64,000 nucleotides of DNA from Paraspadella gotoi (lineage: Eukaryota; Chaetognatha). Position numbers and translations under genes: made by a program. Shown one piece after another: positions 1 to 12,000 of this stretch (position 1 is its first letter; every line of letters starts with the position of its first letter). A model generated the notes under the pieces. The model was not told the origin of the DNA. It searched no databases and worked only from the letters and a program-made list of their open reading frames with translations. The DNA lies in contig CM119265.1 of NCBI GenBank assembly GCA_051294375.1, positions 10,864,338 through 10,928,337 of the forward strand, given 5' to 3'.

Positions 1-1094
1 ATATTATGACGATTGTCATGGTAAAGTGAATTAGTCCATTTTGGTAAAATTTTTAATGATTGGAATTTTAAGAGTTTTCAACCGGGAGTCAGATTCGGGA
101 AAAATTTTTGTAGCCCAAGTGGCAACAAATAAACAATGTCGAAGAACATGACCTAATAATGTTTCGATAGCAACGGAAACGTTACCTGTATAAAAAAAAA
201 ACAAACTTGACCTAGATCACGCCGCCGTTGCGGGAAAACTTTTGTTATAAATAAAGTTCGATCGTTTTGACCTATATTTCACCACCGTTATTAGACGACA
301 AATAAACGAGTTTTAATTATATAGGAAGCCGCTATAGAAAAAGAAGCCAGTGACTTTTTTCTTATATTTTTATATCGATAGATGTGGAATGACGGGAATA
401 TTGTAAATCTTAAGTTTCGCTTTAATCGGACCTCACATTGTGGAGAAATCTTAGGAAACCCATCAAAATTCCACCCCTTTTTTTCAACATTCTCGGTTTT
501 TAAGATTTTCGCCGATTCTGACTTCCTCTTACAAACTTATAATTCCGTAAGTTAATTTTTTTTTCTTAAACGAGCGAAGGGAATCCACAACTTTCTGTTA
601 TTTTATGATTTCTGGGTAAAAATTATAATAAATTACATTAACATTGGGATATTATGAACGTGTAATATCTTATAAAGCCTGTGAGAGTTAAATAATTAAA
701 AAATCGCTTATTATTATTAATAAAAAATAACATCAAAGTGAAGAAGTTGAATGGCTTTGGGCTCCTTTCAGTAAACATCCCTGTTCTCTCAATAAGATAA
801 TGTTTACTTTTTGCTGGTGGAAAAGAAGGATAAATACTTAGGCTGTGATGGGGTGAATAATATTTTGTAGAATTTTGTAGCATGCTTGTAAAATCAGACA
901 AGCAAATATTTAAATGACAAAAAATTCACATTTTCTTTATCCAAAAAACTTTAAAGTTTTACTAGAGTACAATTTAGCTTTTTTTCTTTCAGAATCATTA
1001 AAGAGAATTAAATTTTTCATTTATTCTTATGGGGTGTCATTAGTTTTAAAATTCATTATAATTTTTACTTAGTTTGACACTCACCCTGTATGGA
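1..1094. other. AT-rich region, no gene seen
   Basis: Short frames only, on both strands. No splice-consistent exon, RNA gene or terminal repeat was recognised. Confidence 0.6.
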
Positions 1095-2310
1095 GGTTTC
1101 AGCATAAGTAATTCTAAAATTGTATCTTGTATGTGCCCTATGCTTATGGCTTCATTTGGTACTATTGCCATCTCTTTATCTTTATTCCTTCAAAAGATAT
1201 TAGGAAAAATCAGTTTTTTTCTCAACCTTCCTTTTAATTTCTTTTTAAATAAAAATTTCGCGATTCAAACCGGACTATTTCATTTAAACCTGATCATTTT
1301 ATGTCAAAATCATTATAAAATGAAAGAAAAAATAGGACAAGCTCTTCAGACACAAAGCAATCAGAATCGCGAAATTCGAAGTCACTCATGTAACAGGAAC
1401 ATATAGCAATCCGGTTTGCAATTTTAAGTTTGTAAACTTTCCCTTTCATTTCTATAGTAAAAAATTAGGTTTGAAAATTCTCCGGAGATGAGTAGTGGCA
1501 TTTTCCTGGCTTGTTTGATATTAAATCCTTTATCAAATGCCATAAAACGAATAGGACAAGCTCTTCAGATGTAACGCTCTCGGATCGTGCGTTTTTAACG
1601 AATTTCTGGCAAACGCGTTTGCAATTTGGGTAGTCAGATTTGAACGGAATTCTCTATTAGAAAAATGTTGAATTTTTTTTAAGCGAGATTCTCGTCTAAA
1701 TTATATGTCGCTCTCTCTCTCTTTTCTTCTGAATAGCCGGCCTCTCAATAGGGTAAATCAAAAATTTAGAATAAAAACTTGCTCAAACAAAAATTTATAT
1801 ATTTTAAGTATATTTTTAAGTATACTTTCAATGTACAAAACATTTCTTATATGGGTCTATACCCTATTTTTTAATATTTATTTATAGAAAGGAAAGGAGT
1901 TTGACCCTATTCAGATTCGTCTAAAAACGAGTTCAGCTCTGAAGCAGGTGTCCAGCGGCTGTCCAGCTTTTCTCTCTCTCTGTTTTTCTCTGTACGATCT
2001 TTTGCGTGATCGTGCATTTTTTATCATCAATGAATGATTATTATCCGATCAATGAAGGATTATCATCGCATCAATGAATGATTATCATCGTCTTCAATGA
2101 ATGATTATCATCATATCCATCATTTGGTTATCATCGCATCAATATTTGGTTATTATGCATCAATTATTTGGTTATCATAGCAATCATTGATCATGGCATC
2201 AATATTTGGTTATCATTTATAATATTGATTCATCGCATCAATAATCTATTTCTATTAAATCAATAAATTATTATTATATCAATAATTTCGTTATCGCATC
2301 AATCATTCGT
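1095..2310 (+). repeat. Window-end repeat, left copy
   Basis: About 1.2 kb found inverted at 61580-62813. Matching landmarks include TTCTCCGGAGATGA, GATATTAAATCCTTTATC, CAAATTTGGGTAGTCAGATT-like sequence and a final minisatellite. The motif AGGACAAGCTCTTCAGA occurs twice within it. No coding frame of note. Confidence 0.7.
2025..2305. repeat. Minisatellite, unit about 23 bp (ATCATCGCATCAAT-type)
   Basis: Repeats of TTGGTTATCATCGCATCAAT with variable spacing. Two further arrays lie at 15592-15720 and, inverted, at 61622-61790. Units vary and there are no conserved spacers. Confidence 0.75.
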
Positions 2311-2536
2311 TTTTTTTCCTAGATTTTTTTATTAATTTTTTTTGATAGCTGGCTGGCGAGATCTTATACTTTAAGATTTTTAATCCATTTAATTTTGTTT
2401 TCCTTCTAACGTCGAGTCTCACTTTGCGCAATAATATACATTTTTTTTGTTCAGTAATACAAATTTTATAATTTTATAATAAATAATAATTGTTTAATTT
2501 TTTTTTAATTGCTATTTTTATGTTTGAGGTAGAAAA

Positions 2537-2697
2537 TGAATTGTTTGTTTACGTACGAGTTTTAGAAAGAAACAAATTTCGGACATGTTTCAGCTTCAAT
2601 TCGTTTTTGGGCTGATGGAGGTTTATATTGAAGCCGAAACATATGTATCTGAAATTTGTTTCTTTATATAACTCGTACGTAAACAAACAAAGAAAAA
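2537..2697. repeat. Palindrome of two pseudo-LTR-like arms
   Basis: Two arms of about 65 bp in inverted orientation (sharing ACGTACGAGTT and GAAACAAATTTC) are separated by about 28 bp. The right arm contains CTGATGG, a small stem, and CCGAAAC, similar to the terminal blocks of the Penelope-type elements. I read it as an empty version of the same inverted-terminal structure. Confidence 0.55.
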
Positions 2698-2699
2698 AA

Positions 2700-4181
2700 C
2701 ACACTTTTTGTGTTATGTTTTTTAAACCATGTTCCCTGCTCCCTCTAAATATTTTGTTTCATAACAAGTTAGGAGTGTTGTCGATTACAACTAAAATTCC
2801 GTGTTAAAATATAAACGCTTGGCCTTGGGTTTGCGACGCAGACAAATTACTGAGGGAGCGGAATGTTTTCAATGAGTCCAAAAATGAACGTCAGCGTTAA
2901 AATTTAAATCTTGGCAGCCGACGATCGTTGAATTTTTGCTTACAACTTAAACCAACCATCCTTGCGTTGAATCCCCAAATAACTCGATACAATATGCATC
3001 TCTTATTAACAATGACCGAAGGCGAGGAAATTAGCCTGAAAGTTTTTAAATCGGATGAAACTGGCTTGATGGGTTTTATCAAACTTCATTACAAACGAAT
3101 AAGAGTCAACCCCGACTCTTGAAAACTGGCTTTTTCGTAACACATACTGCACGAAACTGATTGTATGGCGTTTACTGACGTACATCTTCATATTAGGGGT
3201 AATTTGCTTATCCACCCCTCGCCCAAAAAATATAAGATCGCCATCGTGTTTGGGTTTTTTCTCTTTCTTTTATGTCGACCATAGATGAGGGGAATTACGG
3301 AGCCACGACGCGATTCACTCGAGTGCGTCTGGTCAAAATAAGAGACGTTTACGTCAATCGCCTGGGCGAGCGGGATTCTTTTTGAAGTTGCAAATGCCTT
3401 TTTACGGCCTCGGGCCTTAACTGAAGTCTTCTCGACTAGTGTTTTTCTGTCTGTCTCTCTCTCTCAAAAATAAATGAGAAAATTGAAAAGTACAGCAGAA
3501 AAATATATTAAATCGTAAAATATAATTCATTAAAAAATAAATTTAATCATGCATTCAAGTATAATGAACAGTCTTACTGACACAAAAAAAAGAACAATTT
3601 ATATAACATCGTAATTCTGGTTCTTCTCAGAGAGCCGGCTCTGGAAAAAAAGAATATAAAAACAAAGTAGTATTTTATCTGTTTCGGTAACGGGTGCTAA
3701 AAAACTAAAATTAAAGAGCTCGCCCGCATCTTCGGATGCATCAGGAAAATAAAATATCCAAGACGTTTAAATGTATAATGTTAAATTATCCTATCGAGTA
3801 AAAACAAGCCTCCGACGATTTTAGCAACGAAAATAAAAAACATGCTCATTAGAAACAACTCAAAAGACAACAGTATTCAATTTAAAAGACAACTCAATCC
3901 AAGGCATGTAATCGTAAAAACACCAGGGCAAGATAAACAAATGGCACCAAAATTTCAAAGTCGGGGGAGGGAGGGAAAACGAAATAAAAGCCAGAAAAAT
4001 GGATACGAGTAATAATTTATAGACTTTGGTATGTTCATTTTTCGTTTTAATAGATGCTGATTTCGTCAGTAGTCTTGAAGTTGTTGTGGCTTGTGGCTGC
4101 TTTATAAGTTTCTATTCTTGACGGGATCCAACGTGCTTGCTGCTGCTGCTGCTCCTGCTTCACCTCACCCCCTCCTCCTCC
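2700..4181. other. Region 3' of ARAP, no confident gene
   Basis: It holds the ARAP 3' untranslated region at its right end. A plus-strand frame at 2928-3122 (NMHLLLTMTEGEEISL) and a 37-codon frame at 3273-3386 have protein-like composition but no splice partners or recognised family. Confidence 0.5.
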
Positions 4182-5990
4182 TCACCCCTCCTCGGACTCG
4201 GAGCGCAGATTCTGTCTGCTCGTGATTTGTCGCCGAAGCGCGTTTCCCATCGAAGCGGGAAAAAGAGGGACGGCGCCGGCGATGTGGGCGGGGTGTTGGG
4301 GGTGGTGGTGCTGAGTGGTTTGGAGGGCAGCGGCGGCTGATCGGAGGACGACAACGGGCGGATGGGCGTTGCGCGGCGTCGGCGGCGGAAGCGAATCCGG
4401 AGGACAGAGGCGACCGTTGTGTTTGGTAAGAAGAAGACCCGCCACCCAACGGAAATAAACGTCAGCATCGGGGAAGATGAGGCTGCGTCCGATGAAGGGG
4501 GTGTCCTTGGAGATGACGAGCGGGTCGCCGCTGGAATTGAGTGGAGAATGGGAAGGGAGACAATAGGTCGCGGTTTGGAAAGAAGACAACGATGACTAAA
4601 CAAAAGACGTTCGGATCTTCCAAAAAGTCACCTGCTGACGAAAGTTATTCCCAAAGGCGGTCCGGTCGCCCCCTTCTCCCGCTTCAACCCGCGAAGTCGA
4701 GGCTTTTCGACTCCGAGATAAACGTTGACGTCTTCGATTCGCCACCGGCCTGAGGAGTCACAACAATGTTGCCATTGAAAAGGAGTGATTCATTGTTTAA
4801 TTTCGTCAATCTTAACTCTCTCTCTCCGCTCACCCATTTCCTTTTTGTTCTTTCCAGCGTAAAAGAGGATCTGCGCCTGAAGAAACTCGACGGTCATTTT
4901 CTTCCACGCAGCCTTCTCGCTGACCTGTAGCTCTGACAGCAAGCAGCCGGACGGCAGCGTCTGCAGCAGAGCTCGGCTTTTCAAGTCCTGGGAAAACAAA
5001 GAAAAATATGATCACAATACATGATTAAATAAATAAATTTCATCTTTCGTAACGAGTAATGAAATTAACACTAATTTACTACTATATGTAAATGAGATTG
5101 ATGAAATAAATTTAATTTTATATATACTAAAAATCTTAAAAGCATAAGGATCGTCGCAATCGCATGAGAAAAATCTGGATTGACGACAAATTTTGATACT
5201 AAAAGAAATAAAATTTAAGAAAAGAAAATTAATTTATAAGCAGAAAGAAAAATTATATTTTATAAATTAAAGTTAGTTTCTGAAAAAAAAAGAAAAAAAA
5301 ATTTTTATTGTCAAAAAATAAATGAGCAGACGCAACCCCTGAAAAAAAAAACGAAATAAAAACCCGATGTTGCGATAGCAAAATGATAACACAAATGCGA
5401 TGCCTAATTTTACGAGTTCAATTCTATTTTAATTTTTTTTAAATAAAAACGCAAAAAGAAAAAATCTTAAAAGCATAAGGATCGTCGCAATCGTATAAAA
5501 AATATTTGGATTGACAACAAATTTTGATACTAAAGAAGAAAAAAAAAAAATATAAAAACAGTAAAATAATATGGTGGACTAAAATCCACCAACCGTTCAT
5601 CAGCGGCCATTGGTGCGGAGGCAAGTCATTCGCCTCCCAACCCAAAGGTCCGGGGTTCTAGCCGGTGGTCGTTTGGCAGTTAAGAGGGACGGGGCGCTTA
5701 ACCCGCCTGTAACATGGTGTTACAGCCTGATCCGAAGCTCAGGGACTGCTTATATTGAACGGTTCTGTCACTAACAAAATAACAATTATTACTGTCTCTT
5801 CAATAACTAATTTTCGAGTTTATTTTTAGCAAGTGCTAAGTCTGGATGGAGAAACATTATTGAAAGTACTTTTGTTTTACTTTTAGTTTGATCGAATGCG
5901 ACCTCTCTAAACCCTGTCAGCATTCCCAGACAAAAGACAAAGTAAAACTTAAATCAGACTGACAAAGTGAAGTAAAGACTAAAGTGAAGT

Positions 5991-6035
<45 letters not shown>

Positions 6036-9000
6036 AAATCGTTTTTAGACGAATCAGCAGAGGCACCCAGAAAAAAAGAAAAATCAAAAGGAAGCAGCAG
6101 AAGAAAAGAGAGAAAAAGAATAAGCCCCTGCAGAGCCAGCTGCAGACTCAGAAGGCAGCAGCAGAAGCAGCAGGAAAAAATAGAAAAAGAAAGAGCCCCT
6201 GCAGAGCCAGCTACAGATTCGTTTTTTTAGTCGGGTCTGCTTATCAGCAGATCCCGACTCTATAATTCACTTTGTCGGTCCGTCCCCTCAATATTGTCGG
6301 GCTCTAACTTATATCATGTAAGAACATCGAATTATGATAAATTATGCCCATCCGTCCGTCGTTCGTCTAGCCTAGCAAAAAACACAATTTACTCGTGATG
6401 GATGGATGGATTGGAATGAAATTTTGTGCTGGGTAGGGAAGTGTGTGATTGAGCTGTATATGAAGTTTTGAGAATTGTCGAGTGAAATTGTTTAAATGGA
6501 AAAATAAAATAAATTTAACATATTTGAACACCAATTACTAAGAGTGGATGGGACGATTGACTTGATGTTGTATTTCGTAGAAAGTGTGTGATTGAGCTGG
6601 AAATCAAATTTGATGGAATCGTTTGAGTGGAAATGAGTTTAAATGGAAAAAACAGAAAACTGTTTCACTATTGATTATGCTTCTTTTTCCTTTATATTAA
6701 ATGTATATGGATGTATTAATAAATCAAATAATTAATCAGTTTAATATAGTCAATTATTAATCATAATTAATTAATCAGTCAATCAATCCGTCCATCTTAG
6801 CAAAAGCTCCAATAACTCGTGATTGCTGGTTGGATTGGAATGAATTTGTTTTGTGGGTAGGACAGTGTGAGATGAAGCTGATTATAAGTTTCGATGGAAT
6901 CGTGCGAGTGAATGAGTTTAATGGAAAAAACATAAGTTGCTTTACTAAAACTTTTTATTATTTAACCAATAAATATCTATTTTAATCTTAATTGGATGAA
7001 TAAGATTTAGTTGAAATTTTGTGTGGGGAAGAAAGTTGTGTGACGAAGACTTGATACAAAGTTTTGGTGGAAACGTACAAGTGGAAATGGTTTAAAATAA
7101 AAAAAATATGAGTCACATTTACTTGAATTTTTTGTTTTCACGATCTTGTTAGTCCTGCAATTACTTATTTTAACCCAATAATTACTCGAATTAAATCATA
7201 ATTGAATGATAGTTTAAAGGAAAGTGTTGTGAAGAACTAGATATAAAGTTTTGCGGAATTGTGCCTGTGGAAATGAGTTTAAATGGAAAACACATAATCA
7301 TATTTTCTTGCTCTTTTTATTTATGTATATAATAATGTTTAATTAATTAATTAATTATTTGAAAAATTATGCAGTTGAAATAATTGAAGAAGTTATGCAG
7401 TTAGAAATTATGCAAGTTGAGAAATTATGCAAGTTGAAAAACTTTGCAAGTTGATAAAATTATGAAAGTTGAAAATGATGCAAGTCGAAAAATGATGCAG
7501 TTAAAAGTGATGCATGTAAATGTTTAAATTTGAATAAATGATGAGTTGAAAAATTATGTGCGTGAAAAAAATGATGCGAGTTAAAAAAAAATATAAAAAA
7601 ATATTGTGATTTATCATCTGATTAGTAGATTACCGCTTAATTATTGTAGGCAGATCCGACATTGTTTGCTCAAACTTGTTTTCCCAATGAATCAGCACTG
7701 GGGAAAAGAGAGAGAGAGAGCTACATATATTTAAAAGAGAAAAGAGAGAGAGAAGGAAACAAAAAAAGAGAGAAAATTTGTTTGCTTTGATAAAACGTAA
7801 ACAAAATATATCTAATAACTGTCCTGACTCAATTTTAAGCACATCGATGAAATTTAATCATAAAAAAGGCGATCTATAATTTGGAACGCCAACGACGACG
7901 ACAACGACGGCGACAACGCCACTTATGAGCAAAACCACAGCAATATCGCAAACGCAAAGCGATTGCGACGATAAAAAGGCGATCTATAATTTGGAACGCC
8001 GACGACAACGACGACGACGATGACAACGATGGGCCACTTATGGGCAAAAGCGTTACAATATAGTCGCAAACGCTAAGCGATTGTGACGATAAAAACTATC
8101 TGCTACAATTACAAAAGCAGGTAAAAAACACCCCCCAAAGTCCACCTGCAAGATGTAATTCTTCTTCAAGACGAGCGCCGACTTTTCACCCGGCGTCTCG
8201 GCGTATGGCGGGACGTTCCACTTCCCCCAGGCGGAGACGAGAGCGAAGACGTCTTCGTCGAAGTGGACGAGCCGTTCCAGCTGAGAGTTGGCGACCGTCT
8301 CGAAGGCGGCGAAGGCAGCAACGTCAGAATTGGGGGCGTTGGCGAGGTGAAGGGCGTCGTGGGTGACTTCGCGAGCGGTCATGCCGGGGAAGAGGTGGAC
8401 CTGGTGATAGGATAGAGAGTGAGACGAATCATTCTTTGTCTCTGTCTCCATCTCTCTCTCTGTATACCTGAAAAGATCGCATCTCCGATCGTCCGTCGCC
8501 CAACGAAGTTTCGACCAAAACCGAAAACAAAAAGCCTCCGTTGTCGCCGCCAGTCGGAGCCTTAAGCGCGCTGGAGAAAAAAAAGCAAAATCGACAGGGT
8601 AGTGCGGAGTAATTCGGAACACTTTTGGAAGTAATCAATTTTTTTTTTAATTTCTGGTGATATATCTAGGAAAGTGTCCCCGCTACAGGTTGATGCATCA
8701 CGCATAAAACGGGGTATATTTTTTTGTCAATCGAGTAAACAAAAAAATTTCGGAATCTTCTTTACCGTTTTTTTAAATTTCAGATTTAAAAAAAAAAATT
8801 CTTATTCCTTAATTTTTTTCCTAACTTTTTTATAAATTTTTTTTTCAAACAATTAATTTCAAACTATTGCATAAAAAGTTTTTATTAAAAAATTTATACA
8901 AAATATCGAGATTGGTTTATTTTATTAAACATTGCATTCGAAATTCAAAACATTTCTATGGTAAGAAAAAGTAAGAAGGATAAAGCAGATGAGTAGGGTA

Positions 9001-12000
9001 AAAATCAGAGGGAGAGACAGTGAGAGAGAGAGAGAAAAGAAGAGAGACTCTCAAAAACTTCTCAAAGCAAACGTCTTGATAAGGTATAGTTGCCGCTGTA
9101 AAACCATTGTCAGCAGAATATTGAAGTCCAGTATCAATAGAATCTATAATTTATGATAAAAAGACAGAATTTATCAAAAAGGAAAGTAAAAACAACTAAA
9201 TTCGTTCAAGGATTTTCAAGAAGACTGTTCTCACCCTCGGGTAAAACGGAACACGTTATTATTACTGAGTAAATTATCACTAACACATTATAAAAAGCAT
9301 ATGAGGGAACACAGAACACTTACTTTACAGGTGTTCCGTTTTACCCCGATTTAATTGTAGCTATGTAAAAAATAATTGAATTATTTTTTTGAAATAATTT
9401 ATACAATAACTATTAGCATTATCTATTAATAACTATTATTATTAACTAAAAATTAGTAGTTTCGTCTATCAGATATTAATATTACATAGTCATATTATGT
9501 CAAATATGACTCAAAAACGAAATTTGACTAGCAGCTTTGAAATTGCTGCTGCAGCTGCTGCAATATCACCAGAATGCTGTAACTGTAATAATGGAAAGTC
9601 AAGTTGGTGAAATATTAAATGAACAAAAATATTATAAAATATCTATACACAATTTATTTTATTTCATTTTATATGTCAGTGTTCCGAATTTGAATTCCTT
9701 TATAGATATTTAATACTATATCGGTCCGCCTCGCCACGAAAATGCCCTTTTGTTCGCGGTAGTCGATAGATCGCGCCTTTATCAGAGTAAGAAAAACGAA
9801 CAAAATAACATTGTAAGATAACAAGTTTGAGCAAACAATGTCGGATCTGCCCACAATAATTATCGATAATTAATTAATGAATAATTAATTAATAATTAAT
9901 TCAAGTTAATTATTTAATTAGTAATTAATTTATTATTATTATTTATTAAGTTAATTATTTAGGCAATTAATTAATTAATTTGATCGAAATGTTTGTTTTG
10001 ATTAATTGACTGATTAATTAATTATTGATTAATTGACTAATTAACTGATTAATTATTGATTAATTAATACATCTTGAATTGTTAAGTGTCATCTCATGCA
10101 CCGAGTAGTTTGATAAAGAAAAACATGATTTGGGAAACAGTGCTAATTTTATTTAGACCATGCATTCAAACCATTTAGCTGGTTCATTATTCAAGACCAG
10201 AGAAATTGTGGTGAGGTAAAAAAAAAATTATTTTTACAAATAAGAGAAGGTGAGGAGGAAGAGGAGGAGACTCAGAGAGAGAGAAAGAGAGAGAGGAACT
10301 TTCAACCAAAAAGGGATTAATCCCAAACAAAAAAAGCCGTCGCCAAAAAGGGACGCGGAATCCATAGCTTTCGTTGCTCTTGCTCTCCTAAGGCTCGATA
10401 CATTGGAGAAAACCTGTCGTAGTTTTGAAACTCGAACGGCAGAACACAAAAGAGCAGCCGAGTCAGGTAATTGGCGTCATTCCGGCTTGACACAACATCG
10501 AGAGCATTGCGATGCCCCTTTCATCTGAGAACCTGAATTCACTCTCTCAGCCACGAATCAAAAACCAAAGAATGCTCAAGCACCATCTAAGAGTGGAAGA
10601 AGCTCTTTGGATTCGTCATTTTGATTGTGGACCAGGCAAGGGCTCAACGAAGACAAAGGAGCATACGTGAAAACAGATGCATGGAAGCCAATCTGGACCA
10701 CCTTCATCGGACGAAGACAAGGGGGGAGGGGGATGAGGGATTAATCCCTTTTGGTTGAAAGTTCTCTCTCTCTGAGTCTCTCCTCTTCCTCTCACTTCTC
10801 TTATTTATAAATAATTTTTTTTTTACTCACCACAATTTCTCTGGCCTTGAAAATGAACCAGCTAAATGGTTTGAATGCATGGTCTAAATAAAATTAGCAC
10901 TGTTTCCAAATCGATGTTTTTCTTTATTAATACATCTTGTATATTACATTTAAATAAAAGAAAAAAACTTAAAAGCATAAGGATCGTCGCAATTGCATAA
11001 GAAAAATCTGGATTGACGACAAATTTTGATACTAAAAAAAATCAAATTTGAAAAAAAAAAAAAATTTATAAACAAAGAAAAAGAAGAAAAGAAATAAATA
11101 AAGAATAGAAAGGAAAGAAAGAAAGAAAAAAAAGAATATAAGGAAGAAAGAATAGAAAGGAAAGAAAAAATAGAAAGGAAAGAAAGAATAGAAAGGAAAG
11201 AAAGGAAAGAAAGGAAAGGAAAGAAAGAATAGAAAGGAAAGAAAGAATAGAAAGGGGAAAAAAAGAAAATTAGTTTATAAACAGAAATAAAAATTCTATT
11301 TTGCGATTGTCAATTTACAATTACAGTTTCTGAAAAAAAAAAGAAAAAAAAACAAAAAAAAACTTTTTCATTGTCAAAAGAATAAATATAAACAGTAAAA
11401 TAACTTATTTTCGAGTTTATTTTTTAGCAAGTGCTAAGACTGGAGTAACATTTTTGAAGGTACTTTTGTTTTACTAAAGTGAAATAAAAACCCGATGTTA
11501 ACTAAGCAAAATGATAACATGCACGAATGCGATGCTAATTTTACGAGTTCAATCCCAATTCAAATTTTTTTGTTTTAATAAAAACACAGAGAGAGAGAGA
11601 GAGAGAAAAATCAAATGGCAGCAGCAGCAGGAGAAAAGAGAGAAAAAGAGAGAGCCCCTGCAGAGCCAGCTGCAGACTCAAAAGGCAGCAGCAAAAGCAT
11701 CAGGAGAAAATAGAGAAAAAAGAATAAGCCCTGCAGAGCCAGCTGCTGACTCGTTGTTTTCCCTAATGATTAAGAATCAGTGAATAGGGAAAAGAGAGAG
11801 GGAGAGAGACATGTAATTAAAGAAAAAGAGAGAGAGAAAAAGAAATATGAAAATAAAGAGAAAATTGTTTTGTTTTGAATAAACATAAACAAAACATATT
11901 TTAATAACTGTCCAGAATCAATTTTAAGCACATCGATGATGAGAAGCGTATATAAATTTCAGCTTCATAAACTCAAAATTTAATCATAAAAAAGGCGATC

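Larger units (their letters stand above)
5146..8092. mobile_element. R1 repeat with nested SINE and R2, in an ARAP intron
   Basis: R1 begins ATCGTCGCAATCGC and ends GCGATTGCGACGAT, a 14-bp inverted terminal pair. Its body has A-rich runs, an AG tract, a GCAGCAG/CTGCAGAGCCAGCTGC segment and a GACGACGAC-rich end. Here a partial copy (5146) is followed by a fuller one (about 5476-8092). The SINE (5571) and an inverted R2 (6229-7676) are nested within it. The terminal 110 bp are duplicated (7869-8092). Confidence 0.65.
4182..8570 (-). other. ARAP RA domain, PH5 and C-terminus
   Basis: Exons 8468-8570 and 8146-8400 encode a Ras-association domain: FLFSVLVETS, FPGMTAREVTHDAL, FAAFETVANSQLERLVHFDE, ALVLKKNYIL. 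Exons 4834-4987, 4632-4749 and the start of 4182-4530 encode PH5, with WRIEDVNVYLGVEKPRL and PPFGITFV closely like the vertebrate ARAP segment, and DVYFRWVAGLLLTKH at its end. The last about 75 residues are Pro/His/Ala-rich tail. The stop codon is at 4182-4184. Confidence 0.8.

Noticed and set aside
2025-2305. Regularly spaced repeats resembling a CRISPR array
   Set aside because: Units are imperfect and contiguous, with no conserved repeat-spacer pattern; the sequence is eukaryotic. It is a minisatellite.
2928-3122. Plus-strand frame of 64 codons with plausible composition
   Set aside because: No splice-consistent neighbours, overlapping minus frames of similar length, and no family recognised. 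Left as a possibility only.
4160-4603. Overlapping 94- to 147-residue Arg/Pro-rich minus frames at the ARAP 3' end
   Set aside because: Shadow frames of the last ARAP exon; only one frame joins the preceding exon in phase.
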